This document shows, one piece after another, positions 1 to 6,409 of a DNA stretch of 9,197 nucleotides. Where the stretch lies: NCBI GenBank assembly GCA_964564735.1, contig CAZMCH010000131.1, positions 1 through 9,197 on the forward strand. Reading direction: 5' to 3'. Positions within the stretch are counted from its first letter, which is position 1. Each line of letters starts with the position of its first letter. Made by a program: the position numbers and the translations under genes. Under the pieces are notes generated by a model. The model was not told the origin of the DNA and made no database searches. It worked only from the letters and a program-made list of their open reading frames with translations. This stretch comes from CAZMCH01 sp964564735. GTDB taxonomy: Bacteria > Poribacteria > DTPJ01.

Positions 1-1
1 A

Positions 2-148
2 CCAAATCTCAAGAACCTATGCCTAACCACAATAGCAATGGCAAAGTCTGAAAAACTAACAATAAATGAAATATCAAGGAAAATGCCTGTCAATGTTCGC
101 AATCAGAAGACAAAACAAAGTCTGATAAAATCTATCTATAACTTTTGA
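2..148 (+). pseudogene. Possible transposase N-terminal fragment, cut by window edge
   Basis: A plus-strand frame is open from base 2 to a TGA at 146-148, giving 48 codons and continuing to the left of the window. The visible peptide contains AMAKSEKLTINEISRKMPV followed by a Lys/Gln-rich stretch (NQKTKQS) and LIKSIYNF. This resembles, from memory, the N-terminal helical region of IS4-like DDE transposases, where a phrase of the type 'S-x-L-T-x-N-x-I-x-R' precedes the catalytic domain. No DDE residues are present, so if the match is right this is a remnant. It overlaps the last 13 bp of the convergent glycyl radical enzyme gene. Alternative: a chance open frame in AT-rich DNA, or the tail of an unrelated gene. 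Confidence 0.3.
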
Positions 149-2415
149 GTAGTTCTGCGGATGATTTCCTCTTGTTCTTGTGCGGATAACTCAACAAATC
201 TTGCACTATAACCCGCAACCTTAACCATAAGATTCGGATAATTTTCAGGATGCTGACGTGCATCAAGCAAAGTTTCTTCGTCAACCATGCTTATTTGCAT
301 AGTCATCACGCCAAGATCAACAAAGGCTTTTAGAAATCCAACAAACTTATCAATACCTTCTGAAGTCTGTAATGGTTCAGGATCAAATCTGAGATCAAGT
401 GAACTCCCATTGGGGAATTGTGTAAAATCAATGCTTGAAAGTGATCTTAAAATGCCTGTTGGTCCCTGTCTATCAGTTCCCCATGATGGATTGAGATTGC
501 GTGTTAGCATTTCCCTTGCATAACGACCATCCGCAGATGCCCCGACAACTGACCCTAATCCATAATTGGCAACGAAAGAATAAAGAGCTAACTGCCATCT
601 ACCGCCTCTGGGATTAGTTCTATGGCGCATTTCAGAATACAGCATATCTGTAACTTCCTTTGCAATTAAATCAACTTCTGCATCACCATTTCCCCATTTA
701 CGCGCCAAAAGCAATTGCCTTCTAAGGCTTTCATATCCATCAAAATTAGACTGAATAGCAGAAATTAGCTCAGACATCGAAATTATTTGTTTTATAAACA
801 CACACTCTTTGATCGCTGAAAGCGAGTTGACGACATTTGGTAATCCAGCAACAATACATCCTGTTAAGTTATACCTTGTTCCACCTGAGCAAACATCTTT
901 CCCCTTCGCTATACAATCATCAAAAAATAACGACATCATTGGATAACGCCGATTAGCGATATGTGATTCATCAGCATAATTGACCAATGCAACTAATCTA
1001 TCGCAAACATAATGCAATTGCTGGCTAAAAGATTGCATAATATCAGAAAAATCATCGAATTTTTTCGGATCAGGTGTTTTATAGCCTAATTGTTCATTGT
1101 TAAGCAATGATTTTCCCTGATTAAGCGATAATTCAAGCACCATCGGTAAATTAAGATAAGAAGCATTGGGATGGAAAGCCTCACGTCCAGGGATAGTGTT
1201 TTCATAACAACATGAGCAGATATAATCCCTTGCATCCTCAATTGATCTTCCATGCTTTATCATGGCAGGAATAAGGACTTCATCATTAACGATGGCAAAA
1301 CCAAGTCCACCTGCAATATAACTTGCGGATGATTTCCAGTATCTTTCAGGTGCGTCTTTATGCAATCGAAGCGAAATATAAGGCGCAGGCATAGCAATCC
1401 TTAAAGATGCCTCCATTATTAGATATGTGAGTTCATTAGACGCATCAATACCTGTGGTTGTTACTCCACCTATGCTTGTTTGACTGCCGGGGGTATATAA
1501 TTGATGTGGCGTATAATAATCAACATGACGAAAGCACAATAAGAAATGTTCCAGTAACTCAAGAGCTTCTGATCTGCTGATTTTTTCATTCATTATATCT
1601 TTGATGTAATATGGATAAAGAAATTGGTCAATACGTCCAAGCCCTAATCCACCACCGGGCATACAGCCACCCATTTCCATTGTAACAAGTATATAGACTA
1701 TCCAGAATGATTGCAAAGCCTCACGAAAGCTATCCGCTGGATTTTCAGGCACTTTTGATAAAATTTCGCCTGCTATACGCCATTCATCAGAATTTTCTTT
1801 TATTGCTCTTTCTTCTACTGCCTTGCGATAACGTTTTGTATAAGCCATTATATTATCACAAGACATCAAAGCAGATTCCCAGAACATCTTTTGCTCTCTG
1901 CTTTCAGGCGATTCGGGACTGAAATCCTTTAGCCTGTCTTCGATACGATTTCGTATTCCGACAACACCCTGACTAAGAATATCATCCAAACCCGGTGTAA
2001 TATGCCCCTCAAAACATGATGCGTAAAATAGGCTTGCTCTGCGCATACGTTCTGATTGCTCATCTGGGCTTCGACCAAACCTAGCATGACCATCTACATT
2101 CAAAGCTGGTAACAGCAAATTAAAGAAAAATGGTTCTTCTCCACCAATAAGAAGTGTATCTTCCTCAAGATTTATATCACAGTTATCTACAATATGACGC
2201 AAAGCCTTTGCCCTTGCGATACCAGGGTCAATGACTGCGTTTTCAAGATAAATCTGCTTTGCTTCCTCTTGAAGACTGACATAATGCTCAGGCATTTCCC
2301 TTTCTTCTAGTCCCATTTGAAATCTGCGCTGACGCAATCTTGCGGAACGTTCTGTGCTACAATCGGGACCAAGATTAGGCGCACGAAAATATGTTTTTTC
2401 TAGTTCAATACTCAT
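136..2415 (-). CDS. Glycyl radical enzyme, PFL/glycerol-dehydratase superfamily, substrate unknown
   Basis: A 759-residue cytoplasmic enzyme expected to work only without oxygen, using a backbone glycyl radical and a cysteine thiyl radical. The PFL-like domain fills about residues 20-620. The active-site loop at 397-410 reads DYICSCCYENTIPG: Cys403 with Glu405 matches the Cys-x-Glu of glycerol dehydratase and choline lyase, and Cys402 makes a vicinal pair as in true pyruvate formate-lyase. The C-terminal radical loop is VKVAGYSARFVEL (731-743) with Gly735; the usual Arg of R-V-x-G is Lys732. Length is normal, and both ends look complete. The Cys-x-Glu argues for an eliminase or lyase (dehydration, C-N, C-S or C-C cleavage) rather than pyruvate formate-lyase, but the substrate cannot be read. 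It is last in an operon with a glycosidase and a mutarotase-like gene; no activating enzyme is adjacent. The AGGGA Shine-Dalgarno (2431-2427) is 11 nt from the ATG, which is long. Stop is TAG. Confidence 0.93.
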   Translation of the reverse strand: MSIELEKTYFRAPNLGPDCSTERSARLRQRRFQMGLEEREMPEHYVSLQEEAKQIYLENAVIDPGIARAKALRHIVDNCDINLEEDTLLIGGEEPFFFNLLLPALNVDGHARFGRSPDEQSERMRRASLFYASCFEGHITPGLDDILSQGVVGIRNRIEDRLKDFSPESPESREQKMFWESALMSCDNIMAYTKRYRKAVEERAIKENSDEWRIAGEILSKVPENPADSFREALQSFWIVYILVTMEMGGCMPGGGLGLGRIDQFLYPYYIKDIMNEKISRSEALELLEHFLLCFRHVDYYTPHQLYTPGSQTSIGGVTTTGIDASNELTYLIMEASLRIAMPAPYISLRLHKDAPERYWKSSASYIAGGLGFAIVNDEVLIPAMIKHGRSIEDARDYICSCCYENTIPGREAFHPNASYLNLPMVLELSLNQGKSLLNNEQLGYKTPDPKKFDDFSDIMQSFSQQLHYVCDRLVALVNYADESHIANRRYPMMSLFFDDCIAKGKDVCSGGTRYNLTGCIVAGLPNVVNSLSAIKECVFIKQIISMSELISAIQSNFDGYESLRRQLLLARKWGNGDAEVDLIAKEVTDMLYSEMRHRTNPRGGRWQLALYSFVANYGLGSVVGASADGRYAREMLTRNLNPSWGTDRQGPTGILRSLSSIDFTQFPNGSSLDLRFDPEPLQTSEGIDKFVGFLKAFVDLGVMTMQISMVDEETLLDARQHPENYPNLMVKVAGYSARFVELSAQEQEEIIRRTTQKL

Positions 2416-2446
2416 ATATTCATTATTCCCTGTAAATATTTGTTGA

Positions 2447-3436
2447 TTATTTATTATTGTATTGTTTTATAAATCTGACTTCTTCTGGATCATATGGTTC
2501 ACCGTTATTTTTTAGGACATCATGAAACCAGATTTCTGGTTCAGATGCGCCTTCTGGAGAACCCCATGGAAAGTGAGTTTGTGTTTTGCCATTTACTAAT
2601 CCCCATGAATAACAGCCGATATTTTCACTTTTGAATAGTGGCAAATGAGTCTTAAAAAGACTATTTCCATTTCGGCGCATCCATTCAGTGCATATCAAAG
2701 GTCGTCCATACTGCTTCAATTGTACTATATGATCTTTAACAGACGAAAGGTCACCGTAGTTGTGAAACGTAATAACATCTGATAGCTCAAGAATAACTTT
2801 ATTCAAATCAGCCATATCATTACTCCAAACGCCGACTGTAATTGGCTGGCTTGGCTTTCCATTTCTTGCCCATTTGAAAGATTCACGTGTCAAAGGCAGG
2901 CTTTTATCACCCATTCCGCTATTATATGGCTCGTTATATAAATCCCATACAATAATTCGATCATCATTAGCGAATTTTGAAACTATGGATGTTACATATT
3001 CTTCGAGTATGTTCCAATATGATTTATCAACGACTCTTTCATGTCCGGGGCTTGGAGTCCATCCGCTATTATGCACACCAGGGATTGGATTGTCTTGTTT
3101 GCCCAAATATGGTTGTTTTCCTGAAAACGCGCAATCATCAAAAAATATCGGCATCACAGATATTTTATGTTTATTCGCTATATTAAGAAATGAATCTAAT
3201 CTATCAATCATACCCAATTTGTCATTTTCCCAAACTAGATATTGCATAAAGACACGACAGCTATTAAACCCAATGTTTTCAGCCCAGCCTAATTCACGAT
3301 CAATAGTTTCAGAATCAAACGAATCCTTCTGCCACATTTCAGTGGAATTAACCGCATTGCTTGCGACATAATTAAATCCACATAACCATTGTTTTGTTTT
3401 ATACCATTCCCACGATTGATCAATAGGTATACTCAT
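2447..3436 (-). CDS. GH5-like TIM-barrel glycoside hydrolase (often named 1,4-beta-xylanase)
   Basis: A 329-residue single-domain glycoside hydrolase of the clan-A (GH5-like) fold. The catalytic acid/base is most likely Glu169 in WDLYNEP (164-170) at the end of beta-strand 4, and the nucleophile Glu251 in CTEWM (249-253) at strand 7; His225 (FHNYGD), Trp278 and the segment VHNSGWTPSPG (121-131) are also typical of this group. The closest proteins I recall are database entries called '1,4-beta-xylanase' or 'cellulase family glycosylhydrolase' in polysaccharide-degrading bacteria; the xylanase name is not well founded, so the substrate should be left open. There is no signal peptide or membrane segment, so it acts in the cytoplasm unless exported by another route. 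A GGAG (3447-3444) lies 7 nt before the ATG, supporting this start. It follows the mutarotase-like gene by 13 bp and precedes the glycyl radical enzyme by 31 bp. Confidence 0.9.
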   Translation of the reverse strand: MSIPIDQSWEWYKTKQWLCGFNYVASNAVNSTEMWQKDSFDSETIDRELGWAENIGFNSCRVFMQYLVWENDKLGMIDRLDSFLNIANKHKISVMPIFFDDCAFSGKQPYLGKQDNPIPGVHNSGWTPSPGHERVVDKSYWNILEEYVTSIVSKFANDDRIIVWDLYNEPYNSGMGDKSLPLTRESFKWARNGKPSQPITVGVWSNDMADLNKVILELSDVITFHNYGDLSSVKDHIVQLKQYGRPLICTEWMRRNGNSLFKTHLPLFKSENIGCYSWGLVNGKTQTHFPWGSPEGASEPEIWFHDVLKNNGEPYDPEEVRFIKQYNNK

Positions 3437-3449
3437 ATTTTTACTCCAT

Positions 3450-4457
3450 TTATGGTTTAATGAAAAGAGAATAAGTTATATTCCAGTCTTTTTGTTCGTT
3501 TGGTGCAAGATCAACAGATACAAAAGGCTCAGGGCAAACCGTCCTTTTTACTGTCCAGAAATTGACATGCGCTAGAGGCTTATTACAAGTGATTCTGACA
3601 CCTGCATTTGTCTTTTTGTTTAGTACCGTTATATCGTAATCGTTTGGATCATCGCTGAAGCCCTCTATTTCAGTAAAAAGCGATTCATCATCTCCTAGAT
3701 TTTTGACAAAGTAAAAATCTCCGTCTTTTGCTTCCATAGAACCTTTTAAATCACGCATTATTTTTACATTAAACGGAAATTTTATTAAATAATCAGTTCC
3801 CACAGGCGTTTTATCTATCATAAAAAAGTTATGGTTATATTGAGATGTTTCAATATCCCTTTTGCCGTTATTTTTTAATGAGTGATATATTATAAATTCT
3901 GGTTTATCTTTTGATAATTCTATCTTTTTTGTATAGAGATAGCTCCAGCCATTAATGCCCGAAAAATCCTGCACAAACTCTATCCAGTCTTCACCATGAT
4001 TAACAACCCATTTTCCTGCCTCAATAATCCTGTATGGATACCAGAATCTATATGATGGTTCGTCTATTTTTTGTAATATGCCGATACCAATTTTAATAAA
4101 ATTTTCATAGGGTTTGGCTTCATTGTATCCTAATGCACTTGGCGTATCAAATGATCCTGATCTAAATTCCTCTACGGGACCTGTAATATCATCATGGTTA
4201 TTGGGATCATGTCCGTCTTTCCATTCATCAAAGTAAGTATGCCCGTTATATTCAACCTGTGATATTACACCCGACCAATCAAAACGAGTGCCACGATAAT
4301 AACCGTTTACGGAGTCAGGAAGATAGACTCCCATTTTAATTATACCATTTGATAGCTCAACACTTGGAAATGTCATATTTTTCTCTCCCATTGATGATTG
4401 AATTGCACAAAAAGTCAATAATAAAGACACAATTATAGAAAAAATTGCTTTTATCAT
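3450..4457 (-). CDS. Secreted galactose-mutarotase-fold (aldose epimerase-like) protein
   Basis: A 335-residue exported protein. Residues 1-24 form a signal peptide: Lys3, a hydrophobic core IFSIIVSLLLTFCAI, then a polar stretch with possible cleavage after Gly24. There is no proper lipobox because Phe16 precedes Cys17. The rest is beta-rich and resembles the galactose mutarotase-like sandwich: YYRGTRFDWSG (53-63), NHDDITGPVEEF (87-98), an ETSQYNHNFF strand (203-212, His209) and VCPEPFVSVDLAPNEQKDW (307-325). Similar sequences that I recall are uncharacterised proteins or predicted aldose 1-epimerases beside glycoside hydrolases. The epimerase activity is inference; the protein could instead bind or cleave sugars. 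It is the first gene of the operon. CGAGG (4468-4464) sits 6 nt before the ATG. An internal Met28 would remove the signal peptide and has no better ribosome site, so the upstream start is preferred. Confidence 0.72.
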   Translation of the reverse strand: MIKAIFSIIVSLLLTFCAIQSSMGEKNMTFPSVELSNGIIKMGVYLPDSVNGYYRGTRFDWSGVISQVEYNGHTYFDEWKDGHDPNNHDDITGPVEEFRSGSFDTPSALGYNEAKPYENFIKIGIGILQKIDEPSYRFWYPYRIIEAGKWVVNHGEDWIEFVQDFSGINGWSYLYTKKIELSKDKPEFIIYHSLKNNGKRDIETSQYNHNFFMIDKTPVGTDYLIKFPFNVKIMRDLKGSMEAKDGDFYFVKNLGDDESLFTEIEGFSDDPNDYDITVLNKKTNAGVRITCNKPLAHVNFWTVKRTVCPEPFVSVDLAPNEQKDWNITYSLFIKP

Positions 4458-4517
4458 AGATAACCTCGCTTAAAATAACATACTTTTTAGAGGCATTTTA
4501 AAAATCTTTTTCGATAC

Positions 4518-4546
4518 TTTTAACATATTTTATTCTATTTCGTCAA
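4518..4546 (-). promoter_or_regulatory. Candidate sigma70-like promoter of the mutarotase/glycosidase/GRE operon
   Basis: On the minus strand TTGACG (4546-4541) is a five-of-six match to the -35 consensus, followed by a 17-nt spacer and TTAAAA (4523-4518) as a poor -10. Start of transcription would be near 4511, about 54 nt before the ATG at 4457. The -10 is weak and the DNA is AT-rich, so this is only a candidate. Confidence 0.3.
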
Positions 4547-4925
4547 AGGCTTTCTTTTAATAGTAAAAAAGCTAACTTTTTGTTTCTGCCAATAAATCTT
4601 TTGGTTTTCCCTATTCTTTAGCGACTTTTTTTGGTAGCGCATATATCCAAACATGCCTGCATCTTGGTAGAACTCATCTTAACTTTTATATACAGCGTCA
4701 AAGGTTATCAGAATTTGCGGATTAATTATATCTTGATATGCAAATCTTTATCTCAATTATATCATACAGCGTATACATGAGCAATGTCTTTGATGAAAGA
4801 TTTTCCAGAACATGTCTTCGTTTCTTCTCTGATCATTTGCCATCTCGCTTGATAGTCTTGCCTAATGTCTGCCTGATTTTGCCAAGATAATACAAATAAA
4901 ACATAGGTCAAATAAAGAATTCATG

Positions 4926-4954
4926 TTGAATACAAAATCTAAATATGATATACT
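4926..4954 (+). promoter_or_regulatory. Candidate sigma70 promoter for bioY-coaD
   Basis: TTGAAT (4926-4931), a 17-nt spacer and TATACT (4949-4954) form a good housekeeping-type promoter pointing at bioY. Transcription would begin near 4961, leaving a leader of about 140 nt that contains the phased repeat at 5011-5050. I did not find a BirA-type (TTGTTAACC) or BioR-type operator overlapping it. Confidence 0.5.
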
Positions 4955-5010
4955 TCAATAAATATAACAAAGAACGGGAAACATAATAAGTATTTACATA
5001 TTACAAAATA

Positions 5011-5050
5011 AATCAGCGAAAGTCCGTTAAATCCGTTTAATCTGCGTTCT
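5011..5050 (+). repeat. Phased 9-10 bp degenerate repeat in the bioY leader
   Basis: Four copies of a degenerate unit with core TC-N-G-C/T-N begin at 5013, 5023, 5032 and 5041 (TCAGCG, TCCGTT, TCCGTT, TCTGCG), separated by AA-rich spacers, so the period is 10, 9 and 9 bp. The middle reads TCCGTTAAATCCGTTTAA. It resembles short intergenic 'ATCCGTGAAATCCGTG' type sequences that I remember from several bacterial genomes. Function is unknown; a related array lies at 6324-6360. Confidence 0.5.
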
Positions 5051-5091
5051 ATTTTCTCTAAATAAAAAAGCTGTAATATATACAAGAATAT

Positions 5092-5097
5092 GGAGGA
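5092..5097 (+). promoter_or_regulatory. Shine-Dalgarno that fixes the bioY start
   Basis: GGAGGA lies 4 nt before the ATG at 5102. The upstream in-frame ATG at 5090 overlaps this very site and has no ribosome site of its own, so 5102 is the start. Confidence 0.85.
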
Positions 5098-5101
5098 ATA
5101 T

Positions 5102-5695
5102 ATGCAAATAAATAACATAATCCAATCTTATAGACAAGTTGGCTACAGAATATTTAGCTCTATTGATAAGATAACTATACTACATAAAATAGTATTATGT
5201 CTATGTTTTGCTATTCTTACAGGCATAATGGCACAAATCAGAATATATTTGCCATTTACCCCTGTGCCTATAACCGGTCAAGTATTTTCTGTGTTATTGA
5301 GTGCAATCATTTTAGGTGGATATTATGGCAGTCTAAGCCAAGCAATTTATCTAAGTCTAGGTGCTTTTGGTATTCCTTGGTTTAATGGAGGCATCGGTGG
5401 ATTAGCAGTAATAACAGGATTGACAGGTGGTTATTTGATTGGATTTATTCCAGCAGTATTCATTGTTGGGTTATTAACCCGAAAATTTCTGTATATGAGA
5501 AGTTTACATTTTCAGCTATTACTCATGATGAGCGGTGTATTTGTGATTTATGTTTTTGGTGCGATGCAGGTTGCTTTTATATTAAAGATTGGTATATCAG
5601 AAGCTATCAGATTGGCAGTTCTTCCATTTATTGCTATCGATCTAATAAAAGCTATATTTGTTGCGGGTATATCATCAAGCATAATACCAAGATAA
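5102..5695 (+). CDS. bioY: Biotin transporter substrate-binding subunit BioY
   Basis: With the ATG at 5102 this is a 197-residue membrane protein with about six hydrophobic segments, the normal size for BioY, the S component that binds biotin in ECF-type vitamin transporters. Family hallmarks are PFTPVPITGQVF (51-62), the YLSLGAFGIPWFNGG loop (83-97), TGGYLIGF (108-115) and a C-terminal D-x-x-K (Asp180, Lys183). The energising subunits (EcfA/EcfT or BioM/BioN) are not nearby, so it either shares a general ECF module encoded elsewhere or works alone, as reported for some BioY proteins. It precedes coaD by 21 bp and is probably cotranscribed with it. The N-terminus has about 25 polar residues before the first membrane segment. 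Expression may respond to biotin, but no known operator is visible. Confidence 0.95.
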   Translation: MQINNIIQSYRQVGYRIFSSIDKITILHKIVLCLCFAILTGIMAQIRIYLPFTPVPITGQVFSVLLSAIILGGYYGSLSQAIYLSLGAFGIPWFNGGIGGLAVITGLTGGYLIGFIPAVFIVGLLTRKFLYMRSLHFQLLLMMSGVFVIYVFGAMQVAFILKIGISEAIRLAVLPFIAIDLIKAIFVAGISSSIIPR

Positions 5696-5706
5696 TTACA
5701 TTTTTT

Positions 5707-5710
5707 GGAG
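5707..5710 (+). promoter_or_regulatory. Shine-Dalgarno that fixes the coaD start
   Basis: GGAG is followed by 6 nt and ATG at 5717. The alternative in-frame TTG at 5705 overlaps this site and lacks one of its own; the family N-terminus (MKIAVYPGSFDP) also begins at 5717. Confidence 0.85.
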
Positions 5711-5716
5711 AATATT

Positions 5717-6211
5717 ATGAAAATTGCAGTTTATCCGGGTAGTTTCGATCCGATTACAAATGGGCATATTGACTTAATAGAAAGAGCATCAAAGATATTT
5801 GATTATCTTATAGTTGCAGTTGCCGAAAATCCCGGAAAATCACCTTTATTTACAATAGAAGAACGTATCAGTATGGTAAAAGAGGCTATTGAAAGATATG
5901 ACAATGTCACCGTAGATAGTATTTCTGGTCTTACAGTTGATTATGTTAAAGAACATGAAGCATCAATTATAGTTCGTGGATTAAGAGCAATATCAGATTT
6001 TGAATTTGAATTGCAGATGGCGTTAATGAATCGAAAACTAAACGAGGAAATAGAAACGATATTTCTTATGCCAAGTTTGCAATATTCATATTTAAAATCA
6101 TCACATATCAAGGAATTAGCAAAACTGGGAGGTTCTCTTGAGGGACTTGCCCCAAATTTTGTTATAGAAAAACTAAAGAAAAAGTTTTTGAATCAAGCTC
6201 TACTTACTTGA
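5717..6211 (+). CDS. coaD: Phosphopantetheine adenylyltransferase CoaD
   Basis: A 164-residue cytosolic enzyme, typical length for the family, that transfers AMP from ATP to 4'-phosphopantetheine to give dephospho-CoA, the penultimate step of coenzyme A synthesis. The nucleotidyltransferase signature is complete: YPGSFDPITNGHIDL (6-20) with the T-N-G-H motif at 14-17, the substrate loop IIVRGLRAISDFEFELQ (84-100), and the C-terminal YSYLKSSHIKELAKLGG (123-139), equivalent to the usual 'S-S-x-x-K-E' ATP-binding segment. The enzyme works as a hexamer in characterised bacteria. The gene follows bioY and probably shares its promoter; both supply cofactors for acyl metabolism. It ends in TGA, with no strong hairpin-plus-U-tract terminator after it. 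No missing residue was noticed. Confidence 0.97.
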   Translation: MKIAVYPGSFDPITNGHIDLIERASKIFDYLIVAVAENPGKSPLFTIEERISMVKEAIERYDNVTVDSISGLTVDYVKEHEASIIVRGLRAISDFEFELQMALMNRKLNEEIETIFLMPSLQYSYLKSSHIKELAKLGGSLEGLAPNFVIEKLKKKFLNQALLT

Positions 6212-6248
6212 AATATTGCAGATTAGCGAGATCGTTTTTTGACTATAA

Positions 6249-6392
6249 GTAATCATTGAAAAATGCAATTTAATCATGAATTACATAAACATACTAATTT
6301 CATGAATTATTGTTCGGTTTATATTTGTGCAATTTGCTTTATTCGCTAAATTCGTGATTTTTTCTATTTCTATCATATTTTTCAACGATTAC
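6249..6392. repeat. Long imperfect inverted repeat between convergent genes
   Basis: GTAATCATTGAAAAAT (6249-6264) matches the reverse complement of 6377-6392 at 15 of 16 positions; with a one-base gap the arms extend a few bases outwards. A second inner pair, AATCATGAATT (6272-6282) and AATTCGTGATT (6349-6359), matches at 10 of 11. TCATGAATTA also occurs twice directly (6274-6283, 6300-6309). The loop contains the phased repeat at 6324-6360. No U-tract follows either arm, so it is not a classical terminator; a small MITE-like or REP-like element is possible. Confidence 0.5.
6324..6360 (+). repeat. Phased 9-bp degenerate repeat
   Basis: Copies of TT[T/C]G followed by T/C-rich and A-rich bases start at 6324, 6333, 6342 and 6351, exactly 9 bp apart; the best two units read TTCGCTAAATTCGTGATT. 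The pattern parallels the array in the bioY leader (5011-5050), suggesting one family of intergenic repeats. Confidence 0.5.
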
Positions 6393-6409
6393 TATAAATG
6401 CTTAAATAA

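Larger units (their letters stand above)
4458..5101. other. Long divergent intergenic region, no intact gene
   Basis: These 644 bp lie between the divergent left operon and bioY. I see candidate promoters in both directions, a phased repeat near 5011-5050, and two minus-strand frames open without a convincing start or ribosome site: 4535-4678 (48 codons, encoding for example YMRYQKKSLKNRENQKIY) and 4762-4920 (53 codons, encoding for example RWQMIREETKTC). Both are rich in Lys, Gln and Arg and could be remnants of decayed genes, but I recognise neither. No tRNA, rRNA or riboswitch fold was recognised by eye. Confidence 0.6.

Noticed and set aside
2874..3371. 165-codon plus-strand open frame
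   Set aside because: Lies wholly inside the glycoside hydrolase gene on the other strand, whose catalytic motifs are clear; no ribosome site or recognisable domain.
4691..4772. Short direct repeats (TACAGCGT twice, AATTATATC twice)
   Set aside because: Only 8-9 bp long in a 644-bp AT-rich gap; chance is sufficient.
5090..5101. Earlier bioY start adding MEEY
   Set aside because: The ATG at 5090 overlaps the GGAGGA that serves the ATG at 5102.
4961..5101. Riboswitch or biotin operator in the bioY leader
   Set aside because: No recognisable riboswitch core and no BirA or BioR palindrome; the weak TGTA-N6-TACA at 5072-5084 region is expected by chance in such AT-rich DNA.
5705..5716. Earlier coaD start at TTG
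   Set aside because: It overlaps the GGAG serving ATG 5717 and the family N-terminus begins at 5717.
6212..6409. Bidirectional rho-independent terminator
   Set aside because: The inverted repeat is AT-rich with a loop over 100 nt and no U-tract directly after either arm.
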